Translations under genes and position numbers: made by a program
Part shown: positions 43,928 to 55,187 of the stretch, piece by piece
Layout: each line of letters begins with the position of its first letter
Numbering within the stretch: the stretch's first letter is position 1
Notes under the pieces: model-generated
Told to the model about the DNA's origin: nothing
Databases searched by the model: none
The model's input: the letters and a program-made list of their open reading frames with translations, nothing else
NCBI GenBank assembly: GCA_032768795.1
Contig: CP136496.1
Span: 2,267,148 to 2,331,147, forward strand
Length of the DNA stretch: 64,000 nucleotides
Reading direction: 5' to 3'
From: Tremella fuciformis
Lineage: Eukaryota; Basidiomycota; Tremellomycetes; Tremellales; Tremellaceae

Positions 43928-45478
43928 ATGAGTCATCACTGGGGTTCAAAGATCTTCCCGCCAGAGACTGACAAGTCGCCATGGCAGAAGAGCGTCGCCG
44001 ACGATCCGTTCCTGCACCACAACCGTGATGCTCAATTGCCGGCCGAGGCAGATGTTGTGGTCATAGGTAGTGGAATGTCGGGTGAGTTGAGCTTGGACGA
44101 CATGAGCTTAATAACAGGATCCATGACGAGTTACCACCTCTTGGCATCACCTGATCGCCCTCAAAAAGTAGTCTGCTTAGAAGCTCGGCATATCTCCTCC
44201 GGGGCCACCGGCAGGAATGGAGGCAATTGTCGGCCCGACGCGTTTCGGGGGTTCTCCGCGTACGCCAACATCCACGGAGCGGAAGAAGCGAAGAATATTG
44301 TCAAGTCGGAGAGGATTGTATTAGGCTTGTACGTTTACCCGTGTGTAAGAGGCTGATCGAAGGGTGGAGTCGTTCATCAAGGATCACGGGGTGGACTGCG
44401 ATTTCTTTCCGTTCACCACCTATGACGCGATTATGACAGAGGAGTTCGAACACTACGTCGATGCCTCTTTCCAAAAAGCCAAGGTCGCGGGGGTGGACAT
44501 GTCATGGGTCAGCAGGTTGGGAAAAGACGACGCCCAGAAGGTATGCGCCAAAGCGCGAGGTGCCTATACGTGGAGAGCAGCGACACTCAACCCCCTCAAA
44601 CTCGTTCTCGCCATACAGCGCATCAACATGAAATTCGGAGGCTACGATATCTTCTCGTGGGCACCCGTGACTACAGTCACTCCTGGCAAGAAGCGAAAAT
44701 GGTCTATCAATACATCCCGCGGGAACATCGAAACCGACAAGGTGGTTTATGCCACAAACGCATACACCAAGCTCATACTGCCGGAGATGGACGGCCTGAT
44801 CAAGCCGTGGACCAGTGAGTCACGGGGCATGGAGTTTGCTGACGGCAGTTTCGGCAGTCGCTCTCGCCGCTCCCCAAAAACAACTTACCGGCTCAGTCTC
44901 GTGCCGCTTCAGTCTCGACTCGTTCTACTATATGTAAGCGAGCGACTGCTCACTTCGAGAGCTGATTGGTAGCGCGCCTCGCCCCGACGGGACTTTGGTC
45001 GCCGGTACTAGCCCCGACCTTCGGCGACCAGAAGATCTTGGTCTGAAGGAGAACATGGACGACAGCACTGGTGACCAGGAGATTGCTGAAAGTATTCATC
45101 GCACCATGGCTTGGGCCTTTCCGAGTGCGGGGTACGACGCGAGCAAAGGGGTCGGAATGGAGTACAGCTGGGGCGGTGTTATCGCAATGGTAAGTTGGAG
45201 AGATGGGGCTGGCTGACCAGAAGACTCCTGATAGAGTGCCTTGGGTCGGTGCGGTCCCCGAGAAGGACGGTCAGTATATAATTGCAGGCATGGGGGCCCA
45301 CGGGATGGCGAGAATCTTCCATTGCGCTCCGAGTCTCGCCTCCATAATGCTGGGAGGACCATGGGACCCGGAGCTACCGTCGGTGTTCCAGGTCACTTCT
45401 GATCGACTACAGGCGTGGAAGCCGGTCGAGAAGATACAGGACGAATTGCAGGGCCGGTTGGTCTTTTGCAAATTGTGA
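43928..45478 (+). CDS. FAD-dependent oxidoreductase (DAO family)
   Basis: Six exons: 43928-44081, 44118-44328, 44363-44814, 44849-44933, 44973-45189 and 45221-45478; 1,377 nt, 458 aa. Introns are 36, 34, 34, 39 and 31 nt, unusually short. The N-terminal FAD site is GSGMSG (~47-52), followed by the R-x-SSGATGRNGGN motif typical of DAO-type glycine/sarcosine/amine oxidases. The C-terminal half has VPWVGAVP and a glycine-rich GMGAHGMAR motif that closes the FAD site. It probably oxidises an amino acid or amine, giving hydrogen peroxide. Adjacency to the oxoprolinase-like gene and to a zinc-cluster regulator suggests a nitrogen-compound catabolic unit. No C-terminal SKL-type signal is seen (it ends FCKL). 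Confidence 0.85.
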
Positions 45479-45617
45479 CAAATATGCATGCATCGTCATT
45501 GGATATTGCAACTGTCGGTTGATAAGTGCCACCGGGATTACAGCCTCCTGGAACCTCTATCTTTTCCGACGCCAGTCCCATTTGGCAGTAGTCCTCACTC
45601 ATTGTTGACCGCTAGTC

Positions 45618-48009
45618 ATGGATCATTCGAGTACATCGTCCGACGAAGCTCCGTCATCCAAGCGGAAGAGGACCTATACATCCAAAGCATGCGAGCGGTG
45701 TCGAAAGAGGTGAGACCCGAGTGATCATCATGGGAGGGATGTTTACTCTAGGAAACATCGTTGTAGCGGAGACCAACCTTGCAAGAGCTGTGTGGAGCGA
45801 CAAGCGCAATGCATCTTCTCGGAAGAACGGGACAAGAGACGTAGGCAGTCGGATCCGGCCCGGAGCGAGACTGCAGAGCCTCGCCCGACTGAGGATGCGG
45901 CAACAAGAGATGGTATCACTACCGCGGAGCCAAACACCACCAGGCAGCGCTCGACCACTGCGTCCACCCATGAGAGAGGCCCAGAAATCACCTCACCACA
46001 AGCACAGTTCGCACTGCATGATCGCCGCAACAGATTCGAACGGCTTAGAGTACGTCCCGAGTCTTAGCAACATTTGACGACCAGAAAGATACAACTAGTG
46101 GATTGCTCGTGCAGCATGGCGAGACATCATTCTGGTCCCACGCTCTTGATGGTGATCCGACTTCAGACGATCCACCACCTGTAGCGATGGGCTCAGAGTG
46201 GTTTGACTGGTCCCGAAATCTCCCTCCCGGTCTCAATCTCTCCCAGGAGGTCCACGATGGTGTCTTGGAGCACTACGGCTCTTACCTCGCATCATGGTCT
46301 CTCGTTGTCGATTGGCCCCACTTTACGGCCGACTTGATCACCTGCAACACAATGGGCGGAAAGTGGCGAACCCACCACTACTCTCCTTTCCTGCACAACG
46401 TGCTGCTGTACCATGGAATGTATTTCGGTCGTCGCGCTTGGCCGGAGGAGCAAGCACGATATGCTCAAATCTTCTTCCCTTTCGTCATGAGCCTGCTAGG
46501 CAAGGAGTGCTCGTCTCCAATGCTAAGCACCATCAGAGCTCTGGCTCTTCTGGCCTCGTACGTCCCTCTTGGTGACTTCGCTGATGGCAGCTGCATGAAC
46601 GAACCGCCGAATGGATCATCGATGTGGGGCTACACTCTAGCTGGAATGACTGTGGCTCTGTCCCAGGGGGTGAGCCATCAGCTTGTATGAAGCTGACATT
46701 AGATCGGATTGAACGTCCCGGCATCGTCTTATGTCCGCTCGGGACGTCTGACCGATGAGGAGAAACAATCCAGGGATTGTGCCTATTGGACGGTCCACGT
46801 GACCGATACGGTGAGGACCCCCCCCCCCCCCCCCCCCCAACGGTACGCAGCTGAGGATAGCTACGCGCGATCGGTGCAGGTAGACCAGCCCTAGGTGGCT
46901 CGACTGCTCCCATCGATTTTCCCGTCATCGACGCCCAAGCCGACGATATTCCTTGGCACCTTCCTCTACGATCTATCCCCTCCAGCTCCTATCTCGGCAT
47001 CACGCTAAACGGTATGAAGGGCATGTCATCCACGGCTTTTCATTTTCAGGCCCGGCTGTGTGCCCTCTACGGAGACATTCGGGCGGCTTTGTGAGTTTTG
47101 CGGCAAGGAGGAGCTCACCGCAGGTATCCCACAAACGACCTCGATCCTGTGCGGAAAGAGAAAATCAACACTCTATCCGAACAATTGGAAAGCTGGAATG
47201 TGGAACTACCGGCTGCGATCAAAGATCCCGAAAAGCTCCCTTTACCCCATATCCTGGCGCTCCATATGCTGTACAACCTCATCAATATCTACCTCTTTCG
47301 ACCTTTCTATCTTGGGACATCGGCTCAGTCGGGTTCGCCGGCCAAGAAGTGTGATCGTGCTGCTCGACAGATCCTCGCATTATTGAAGGTGCGTGATAGC
47401 AGGTGGTTTTGCTGACCGCAGCTCTTCGACCAGTATCACTCGGTCCGCAACGGCCCAGCGACGCTCAGTAAGTCTAGGGAGGCGATCGCGCTCAGACCAG
47501 CCAACATTGCGTTCACCACGATGACAGTATTCCTGATGGAGGCGGTGGAGGCATATCAGCGGGAAGGAAAATGCGATGAAGCTAGGCAGAACATCCGCAG
47601 CCTCGGTGCTCTCATGCGGGAAATATGTAAGCTTGATACTTCGTCCAAGCTGATCATAGCCAATACCTGGTGGGACGCGAGTCGGGCTCTTTCGATCGCC
47701 AAATGCCTATGTCAAGAATGGTTACCCGGTGTCATCGATGTTGATACTCTTGGACAACACCCATCCGATCTGACTCCCAATACCGACACTCTCGCCCCTG
47801 CCATTACTCCACAAATGTCGACGATGCTGCCGCTGCAATCAATGGACCGACCGACCGCGTATGATCCCACAGCATCGATCCGGAGAGCGTTCGAGCTTTC
47901 ATCAGATGCCAACGCTGAACCCGGCTGGACGTTTGACGGGGACATGTTTTCAAGTCTGACAGAGGAGTTTGGCAACTTTCCGATAGACATTGCCGCAAAC
48001 TTCTTCTGA
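45618..48009 (+). CDS. Zn2Cys6 transcription factor 2
   Basis: Eight exons: 45618-45709, 45752-46049, 46085-46669, 46703-46810, 46861-47090, 47124-47389, 47423-47467 and 47501-48009; 2,133 nt, 710 aa. A full zinc cluster (Cys ~25, 28, 35, 41, 44, 51 with RCRKRKHRC basic core) is completed only after splicing intron 1. A fungal-specific transcription factor domain follows (HYSPFLHNVLLYHGMYFG; CAYWTVHVTDT; YNLINIYLFRPFY). Introns of 33-50 nt; one (46811-46860) contains a 21-nt poly-C run. It starts 139 bp after the FAD oxidase and in the same direction, so it may regulate the oxoprolinase/FAD oxidase unit. Confidence 0.88.
46818..46838 (+). repeat. 21-nt poly-C tract inside an intron of regulator 2
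   Basis: A run of 21 consecutive C between the donor GTGAGGA and the branch region CAGCTGAGG. Likely length-variable. Confidence 0.9.
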
Positions 48010-48800
48010 CAGATTGCTGGATGGTCCTTTCCTCTCACGTTTTTCGTTGTCAGTGCTTCAGTTGGGACGCCGTGTCGTCGGATCGAGTAGGGGCAGGCTA
48101 CCTTGGGACATGCACAGACCTGGTTGTTAGGCTCTTCCGAGAAGGGGCCGTCAGGACGGAACATGGCAGACCATGTCTGAACCACCAAGTCGGCATCGAC
48201 TTCGGCGTATGCAACCTTTCAATGTGAATCCCGGTGGACTACACTGAGATGGGGATATCTCGTGCTTCCCCTGCGACTCTTGTAGTGCCTGAAGTCAGCA
48301 CACAGTCTCTGAGTCAGATTCGACTATTATCGTCGGACTGGTGCACGGCCTGAGACGGCATTGGTCTACCCAGCGCCTGTCTTTGTCCCAGCATCCAGAG
48401 AGATCATGATGACATCCTTTCCGATCGGTTCCTGCTTCAAGAAGAGGATTGCGGACACCCGTGATGACCTGTCCCTTTGCTTGCCATCCGCACCGACGAG
48501 AGTTGGTCATATGCTGCTCTTGTCAGAGTCCCTCTCATGATCCCGTCAGTGCTCTGCGATGGGCACCCCGACGATTGGCCTGTTCAGAATGATGGGTGAC
48601 ACGTTCATAGTCATTTGAAAAGCGAGACGATTATGACCTCAGGTCGGTGATTGGCAAAACCGCTGACCGTCGGCCTCGGCCAGCATGTTCTGACGTGTTG
48701 CCGAGGCCCGACCGATTCCGATCCTATGTGCAGGGGGCATAGTTATACGCGTCGTTCCTCCATCACCAGTCAACCTCGCCTCCATCGCGGGCTTCGTTAC
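48010..48800. other. Intergenic region, nothing recognised
   Basis: About 790 bp between regulator 2 and the NAPE-PLD-type gene. Only short unconnected ORFs. Confidence 0.4.
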
Positions 48801-50668
48801 ATGAGATCCTCCCGCCCCTTCCATTTCAGGCCCTGTCGAGCGTACTCAAGCCGTGGAGCAGTTGTCCTCACCGCCATGTCGATGTCGACTATCCGACTGT
48901 CTTCCGCCCCTGACGCGAGCACGAGAGTGAAGGGTGCCCACTGGGGAGATGCAAAGGGAACCTTCTTCAAGAACCCGTGGCCCAGTCACTCGGGTGGAGT
49001 CGTGAGTAGACTTGCTATTCTGTTGCTTTGCCGGTCACCAGGCTGACAGATTGCAGGGATTTTTGAAGATCGCTCCTGTGGGTCCGGGATCGTCTACATC
49101 TTATACGAGAGCCGGACGCTGACTTTCACAAAGACGTTGTACGATGTGAGGTTCCACACACTTCGGATATCCCTCCAGTCGACCATCATCCCCACACCTA
49201 CCCTCCGCAGCCACCCAAACACATATGCTGTATCTCATATCATCTGACACCTTTAGATCCAACGCAATAAAGACCCCCGTGTCAACGATCCCAACCTCGT
49301 CAAAAGCCTCATTCCGCAAGTCGTCCCGGACTACGGACATGGCCAGCCTTCGCACAAATTGAAAGCCACATGGCTGGGACATGCCTGTTACCTTCTCGAG
49401 ATGCCTAGCGAGAAGGAGGGAGGACCGGGAGTCAGGGTCCTACTGGACCCAGTCTTCAGTTCCAAATGTAGTCCGAGCAGAGTCCTCGGTCCGTCAAGGT
49501 ATACCCGTGAGTACAGAGAAGAGACATCCGCCGCCAAAAAATAGTTTGAACACACAAGACTGAATCCTCAGCCGCGCCGTGCCAGGTCGAAGACCTCCCC
49601 GAGATTGATGTCGTGGTGAGTCTCTGCGTCCCTCAAGAAAGACCTGCTGAAGATGAGGTAATATCGCACAATCACTACGACCACGAAGACACCCATACTC
49701 TCACCAAGCTGTACAAGAAGCAGTCCTCACACCAACCTGCACTATTCTTACCTCTCAATACGAAGCACACGATCAAAGGGTGCGGAATCCCGCCACCCTT
49801 GGTGACCGAGCTGGATTGGTGGGAGGATCGGACTGTCACGGTTGAGGGAAAGGGAACAGTCAAGTTGACATGTAGTGAGTATGAACCGGGTCCCGGACCG
49901 CTTCGGAGCAATGGTATCCGAATCGTCTCACAGCCCTGGAGCTACAATAACGAGCTACGGGCCGAGATCGCTGACGGCGTAGCGCCATCACAACACTTCA
50001 CCGCACGAGGTTTATTTGATAGAGACGTCTCACTGTGGGCCTCGTGGGCGATCAAAAGTCTACCGTCCACAAACGAGCAAGGGGCAAATGTGAGCAGAAC
50101 TATTCCTTGCCCCTTTCAGGCTCCCTCGGTCCGCCGCGCGCGGAGCTCCGTCGGTCTGCTCGCAACGGAAGAAAAGCTCATCATCAGGTCTGGTTTGGGG
50201 GTGACACAGGTAAGGAACTCCGCTATCTCGCATTGCTTCGCGCCTAGCTCACATCAGGTTATTGCAGTGTCGATACTGAGACTCACGAGATCGATCCTGC
50301 TCGTCCCACCTGTCCCGAATTCGCAAGGATCGGCGAGAAACTTGGGCCCTTCACGCTCGGTCTGATTCCGATCGGAGCGTATTCTCCCAGGATTATGATG
50401 AGTCCTGTGCACAACGCACCCATAGACTCTGTGAGGATGTTCAAAGATACTGTGAGCGATAGTCTTCGGTTTCACTGTGAACATCGCTTACGCGTCTTGC
50501 CAGAAATGCAAGAGGGCCATCGGCATCCACTGGGGCGCTTGGGTACTCACGAAAGAGCCGATCGATGAACCGCCAAAATACCTGGCAAACGCGAGGAAAG
50601 TTGTAGGATTGAAAGAGGAGGAGTTCTTCACTGTAGCTATCGGGGAGACGAGGGTTTTTGATCCGTAA
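48801..50668 (+). CDS. NAPE-PLD-type metallo-beta-lactamase fold phosphodiesterase
   Basis: Nine-exon model: 48801-49001, 49057-49077, 49257-49506, 49572-49615, 49658-49874, 49983-50089, 50188-50209, 50258-50451 and 50504-50668; 1,221 nt, 406 aa. Exon 2 and the long intron after it (179 nt) are the least certain. FKNPWPS and KATWLGHA are family marks; [12 protein letters not shown] carries the zinc-binding HxHxDH; VPSQHFT-like [20 protein letters not shown] and GIHWGAW complete the site. Members hydrolyse N-acyl phosphatidylethanolamine. The N-terminus ([20 protein letters not shown]) is Arg/Ser-rich without acids, as expected of a mitochondrial presequence, and yeast Fmp30 of this family is mitochondrial. 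An alternative upstream start in the same frame is possible. Confidence 0.8.
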
Positions 50669-50789
50669 TGTAAGAGCTTTGTTTTTCGATCGGTCTGCAT
50701 CCAGTATTCCAGTGGTTCTTGCTGAGCACGACCTCAAGAACCTGTTCAATCTCGTAGCGAACCGAGCGATGCCAAACCCGCCGCTCTTC

Positions 50790-51000
50790 TCCTTCTGGAC
50801 GGCAGCAAGCCCGGACTTTGGCTTTTTGGGACGGCGGGACGACCTAACTTTCGATTATTGGACCAGTCCTCCGTGACTTCGGATTTTTGGACGGCATCGA
50901 GCTGTGACTTTGGATTTTGAGCCGGGACTTTCGGTTTCCAGCCATGACTTTCGATGTCCCGCCCTGTCATTCGACTTTATGCCATGACTTTCGACTGAGC
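50790..51000 (+). repeat. Degenerate ~22-bp repeats of the GACTTTCGG type
   Basis: At least seven imperfect units such as GACTTTGGCTTTTTGGGACG, GACTTCGGATTTTTGGACGG, GACTTTGGATTTTGAGCC and GACTTTCGATGTCCCGCC occur in a row. No coding frame is maintained. Confidence 0.6.
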
Positions 51001-51294
51001 GGAAGCCAACTCGCCCTTCGATCTTTGTTGATACTACAGCCCCAGTGCACAATGTTAGCGTCTTGTTGCAGCTGCTCACTACCACAGCTCATTGCCACAG
51101 CCCGCAGCGACAGCGCGACTGGGAATGAGTCAAGGCCTCGGGACTTGTCGGGACCTGTGGCCTGTCCGGACCTGTTTGATCTGCGCGGTGCGGATCAGAT
51201 GTTTCACCACCGCCCTCCTAGCTTTCACTGACAACTCTGTGGACCGCATGATTGACGCATGCGCTGACACCGCATCGGCAAAGGAGCTGACGTT

Positions 51295-51345
51295 AACGCC
51301 TACACCGACGCTGCCAACACCGACGCCAACGCTGACGCGCTGAAT
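51295..51345 (+). repeat. Short imperfect CGACGC/CAACAC tandem repeat
   Basis: Units like ACACCGACGCTGCCA and ACACCGACGCCAACGCTGACGC in direct succession. No gene attached. Confidence 0.45.
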
Positions 51346-51615
51346 ACTAATACTGCAACGACAAGAGACCAGACCTGAACCGTCAACTCACGCTCCTCCC
51401 CTGACCGCCTTGCCCTCCTCAAGCGCGTGCTCCACCGATTCCTCCCCTCCTGACCCCTCCTGCCAAGGAATGGACGGGCCGTTTGCCTCCTACGGGTCAC
51501 GCCCTATACAAGAAGTCACACGATTCCGGGCGGAGCAAGGCGTAGTTCGGAAAAACTTCTCTCGTGTGACTGTTCGACACTGAGCTGTTGCTGACAGCAG
51601 CCGGCGCGAAATTGC

Positions 51616-52309
51616 GTGCACGACCTGCGTTGCCCACTTTCATCCCTGCCCATCATTGCCAAAGATTACCAAAGCGGGTGGACATCTGAAAGGCGGGAGG
51701 TGTTTTGGAAAGAAACCATGCCGTACTCCGTGGGGCAACGGACCCTGGGGCATCTTTGGACAATCAGCAACTTTATCATCAAGCATGTTGGGCGCGGGCG
51801 AGAGTCTACGTGAGTCAGCACCATCACCTCTATCGAGTCATATTGACTGCAGGGCTTTCGAAGGATCCAATCAGTCAGTTCGACACCTGCCTCCCCATCT
51901 CCGCCCATCAGGCCAACCTCGCTTGTAAATCCGACCCCGCCGATTTCCGACCGTTGTGGATCACGGACTTGGCGATCCCGAACCCGTACCTTGACGACGC
52001 GACAGCCTGATATCCTAAGCCAACGGAGGTAGATCGATGGCTTTATTTGCGCAAAGATGCGGTGAACAGCCAAGACTACTGTGCTCTTGTGCCAGCAACA
52101 CGGCTCGAGAACTTGAAAGCTGCGCTACGTGCGAAAGTCCGAAGCCTCAAGAGCCAACTCGTACGTTGGAGTTCGCGCGTCCAGAGATATATCCATCTGA
52201 TACACAGGACCCCGCCCCTCTCCAATTCGCCCCTCCCGCCGCTGCGCAGTTCATTGACCCCGATGCTGTGGAAGCTTGGGTTTCTGGCACAAACGTGATC
52301 GAACCTTAA
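51616..52309 (+). pseudogene. Possible decayed or unusually spliced hypothetical gene
   Basis: One frame reads smoothly from about 51850 to 52298 (…ISQFDTCLPISAH…, then …WLYLRKDAVNSQDY…) except for a TGA at 52008-52010. A donor-like GTGAGT and acceptor TTGACTGCAG at about 51810-51852 join it to an upstream frame. I do not recognise the protein. It may be a gene fragment with a nonsense mutation, or a gene whose introns I could not place. Confidence 0.3.
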
Positions 52310-53471
52310 GCAGTCAGCAAATGGGACTGCGCACAGTGACCGGGCGAAGAGCCCTACGCGTATAGCTCTGAAGAGGTGGTAGGTGCTTGTTCGCGACAGA
52401 ATTTTGTGTCCTTTGACTGGCTCAGATTGTGCCACATCACGCCTTCAGCCGGGTGCACGACAATCGCAAATGCTTGGCGTTCTTCGAGCACCGCTAACCG
52501 ATTTGTGGTCATCCTTCCGGAGGTTGAACGGGAGCTCAAAGACCTCGTGGCACAACACAGCTACAAGAATCCCGGACGGCACCTGGACCTTCCCTCCGAT
52601 CTAGCCAGCGGTCGCGTCATACGATTGAGTTCAGCGGCAACGCCATTATCACCCGACAACGTGACGTGCCGCTCCCGATTCTTGTGTGCGTCATCAGGTA
52701 GCAGAATTCGTCCAGGCGCTTCACGATGGCCATTTTGATCACCTGCTCAAGGATACTTGACAAGTCATATTCCACCTTTTGACCGCGCTGCTGCGTAGGA
52801 ACGGCATCGATGTTGAGGTGGAGGTGGATGAGGATCCAATCGAGCATGATGAGAATCTGAGGCTCAAGATCCCGGAATCATCTGTCAGCCCGGCTCATAT
52901 CGCTGGTTGGGAATTGACCTTTGACAGGTGGATTGCCCAGCTGAACCTCGTGCCGCCGCCTTCACCATCATGCCAAATCCCCCGAATTCGTTACCCTTAT
53001 CGGGTGCTTCTAGCTCGAGAGCTGCTGACAGCGTCGCCAATACCTTGAGAGCGAGCGGGGCGCCCCAGCCCGTTCTAAAACGACCGAATGGAGGCGTGGG
53101 CCTTAAGCGCGAGGCAGAGAAAGGCTCGGACCTCAAAAAGGGCGAGGGCAGTCGGGACACGAAGAACAGGCACGCTAAGAACCGCAGAGATATCAATGAC
53201 AAGGTGAGTGTCTAGTCACAAAGCCGCTCAAGTTCAGTTGTTTGCGTTTGCGCAGCGAGTGGGAGTCCTGACCGATCTTGACAATCCTGAGGGCAGAAGG
53301 GCCTTGTCGAACCCGGTTCTCGAGCGCGTGCGTTCTGAGTACCAGCAGCTTAAAGCGGATATCACTGGTAAGCTGGTATGTGCCGACTTGCGAGGCTGAC
53401 AGTAGCTCTCACTCCTCGCCGCCGTGAAAAGCTCAAGTAGATCAAGGCGTTCAAGTACGCTTGTTCGAACA
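52310..53471. other. Gene-poor region with unassigned short ORFs
   Basis: Several ORFs of 60-120 codons on both strands (for example 52376-52738 plus) show no recognisable domain and no convincing splice chain. Confidence 0.3.
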
Positions 53472-54476
53472 TCACTGAGCGAGCTTGTCTCGATATTGAG
53501 ATTCTGAGCCTGTGAGTGCGTCGACCTGGGTGGGCTCGAGGCCGGGTTGAGTGGGGTCGGCTTGGCTGACGGATGTTGCCTGGGGAGGGGGCAACGGGAG
53601 AGACGAGGGAGGTGTAGGCGTCGGCAACGCTTGGGTCGGCGGCGCAGGGGTCGGCGTAGGATAGGGCGCCCAGTCGGCCAGACCCAGCATCAAATTGTCG
53701 ATCTCGGCAACAGCGGCCTGATGGACGGCCCACCCCCACTTGTCTCCTGCCGCGGCATGGAAAATGATGCGGACCTTGATGTTCCCCGAAGGGGACATCA
53801 TAGCCTGCACGTTGGACCGTTGAGGGCTGGAAAAGTGTATACATCGAGACAGTACCTTGACCAGGTCGACGTGCTGAGGATAATAACCAAAGGGAGGAGA
53901 TTGGTCGAGGCGCCAGGGAAAAACCAAATTCAAGTCGAGCGACTGCAATGATCCTTGTGCTCCAGCGTACTCTTCCAAAATTTCCAATCCTTTGGCCGAC
54001 TGCCCGTAGCACCCCACTCCCTCCCATGTAGAAACATCGATCAGCGTGAAACAAGGGGGGTAGAATGTTAAGCTGAGACGCCGAAAAGAGGGATTCTGCC
54101 TACAGAGCTGACCGAGGCTTGGGTATGTGATGCTGGAGCGCGAGGGTGTGGCTACAAGGGATCGCAGCGTTTCGCCTTGCGGGTGACGGGAGAATAAGAA
54201 GATATCCGAGATGATATCGGAGAAGGGGCCGACGAGAGTTTGTGGACAGTTGAGTTTGTACCTGACAAGAGATGATGCCAAGTTTGTGAGCAGCATGTCG
54301 GGAGAGTCTAGCCGCCAGAATGTACACCAGGTCAAGCGATCAATGCGATGCACAATGAGGGGCTGGAGGTGGACGATGTGCAGCATGGCTCTCTCTCTCA
54401 TTGCAATGAGGGCCTGTAGACTGCCTGAAGGGACGCCACGTGTGCCTCGAGTACCATTCAACCGTCGCTCCTTCAA
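53472..54476 (-). CDS. Hypothetical protein with Pro/Thr-rich C-terminus
   Basis: A single-exon ORF of 334 codons from the ATG at 54476. The first two thirds are hydrophobic/leucine-rich with regular L-x-L-x spacing (LRSLVATPS, LRRLSLTFYPPCFTL, LQSLDLNLVF), reminiscent of the degenerate leucine-rich proteins common in basidiomycetes. The last third is a run of PTP/PPS repeats. No catalytic motif is seen. It could equally be the 3' exon of a longer gene. Confidence 0.45.
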   Translation of the reverse strand: MKERRLNGTRGTRGVPSGSLQALIAMRERAMLHIVHLQPLIVHRIDRLTWCTFWRLDSPDMLLTNLASSLVRYKLNCPQTLVGPFSDIISDIFLFSRHPQGETLRSLVATPSRSSITYPSLGQLCRQNPSFRRLSLTFYPPCFTLIDVSTWEGVGCYGQSAKGLEILEEYAGAQGSLQSLDLNLVFPWRLDQSPPFGYYPQHVDLVKVLSRCIHFSSPQRSNVQAMMSPSGNIKVRIIFHAAAGDKWGWAVHQAAVAEIDNLMLGLADWAPYPTPTPAPPTQALPTPTPPSSLPLPPPQATSVSQADPTQPGLEPTQVDALTGSESQYRDKLAQ

Positions 54477-54878
54477 GCGACCATGTCACAAATGACACAA
54501 AAGCAGCACCAAGACCAAGCAAGACCGAGCCAAAGGAACGTGAGTCGAGCACTTGTCGGCGCTCGACTCACGTCGGCGCTTGCCAAAGTGGCCACGCCTC
54601 CATGATCACCAACGCACGCCTACGAGTCTCGTTCCAGCCCAGCATGCCTGTCAGACACGTGAGCCTATCGTCGATCCTCGAGTAGCCTCAACAACGCTTG
54701 AGTAGCCTCGACAACTCTAGAGCTTGAGCCTCGTCGATGGTGTTTCAAGGAGAAAGCCCGAGGCGGTGCAGAGGAGGGCACGGGTGAAATATATACAAGT
54801 CCTCACCCGTAGACCGTCCTTAGCACCATGGTATTGAGCCCCATGGATAGAAAGTAACGGCGCAGCCGCGTTGTTGAC
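54477..54878. other. Intergenic, contains CCTCGAGTAGCCTC-type repeats
   Basis: 54675-54740 has repeated GAGTAGCCTC.AC/GC motifs that also occur at 61222-61290, right of the Helitron. Confidence 0.4.
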
Positions 54879-55012
54879 TGTTACAACTCGACTAACAGGC
54901 ATCGAGCCGTACACCGGCTTAAGCTGTAGTGGCATAAACCATTCAGCCAAAAGGCACAATATCACAATCAGGAGTAATGATTGTGATCCTATTATATGGT
55001 ACTAGAGTCTGC

Positions 55013-55031
55013 ACCCGTGAAATTCACGGGT
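55013..55031 (-). other. 3'-terminal hairpin of the Helitron
   Basis: ACCCGTGAA-A-TTCACGGGT, a 9-bp perfect stem seven bases from the terminal CTAG, in the position expected for the Helitron 3' termination signal. Confidence 0.9.
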
Positions 55032-55187
55032 CGAGTGGGTGGTGAATTTAGAGTCAATGGGCATTCATGTATTAATTCAGTGGAGCCCCCAGCACATGCA
55101 TGATGAAAGCTTGAACTACGGGCGTCCCCGCAGCCAAGACTATACACAATTCTACGTGATAATTAGCTACAAATTAGGTACAGAGTA

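Noticed and set aside
53362..54054. 230-codon minus-strand ORF overlapping the hypothetical gene at 53472-54476
   Set aside because: Same region in another frame, less regular composition; the 334-codon frame is the better candidate.
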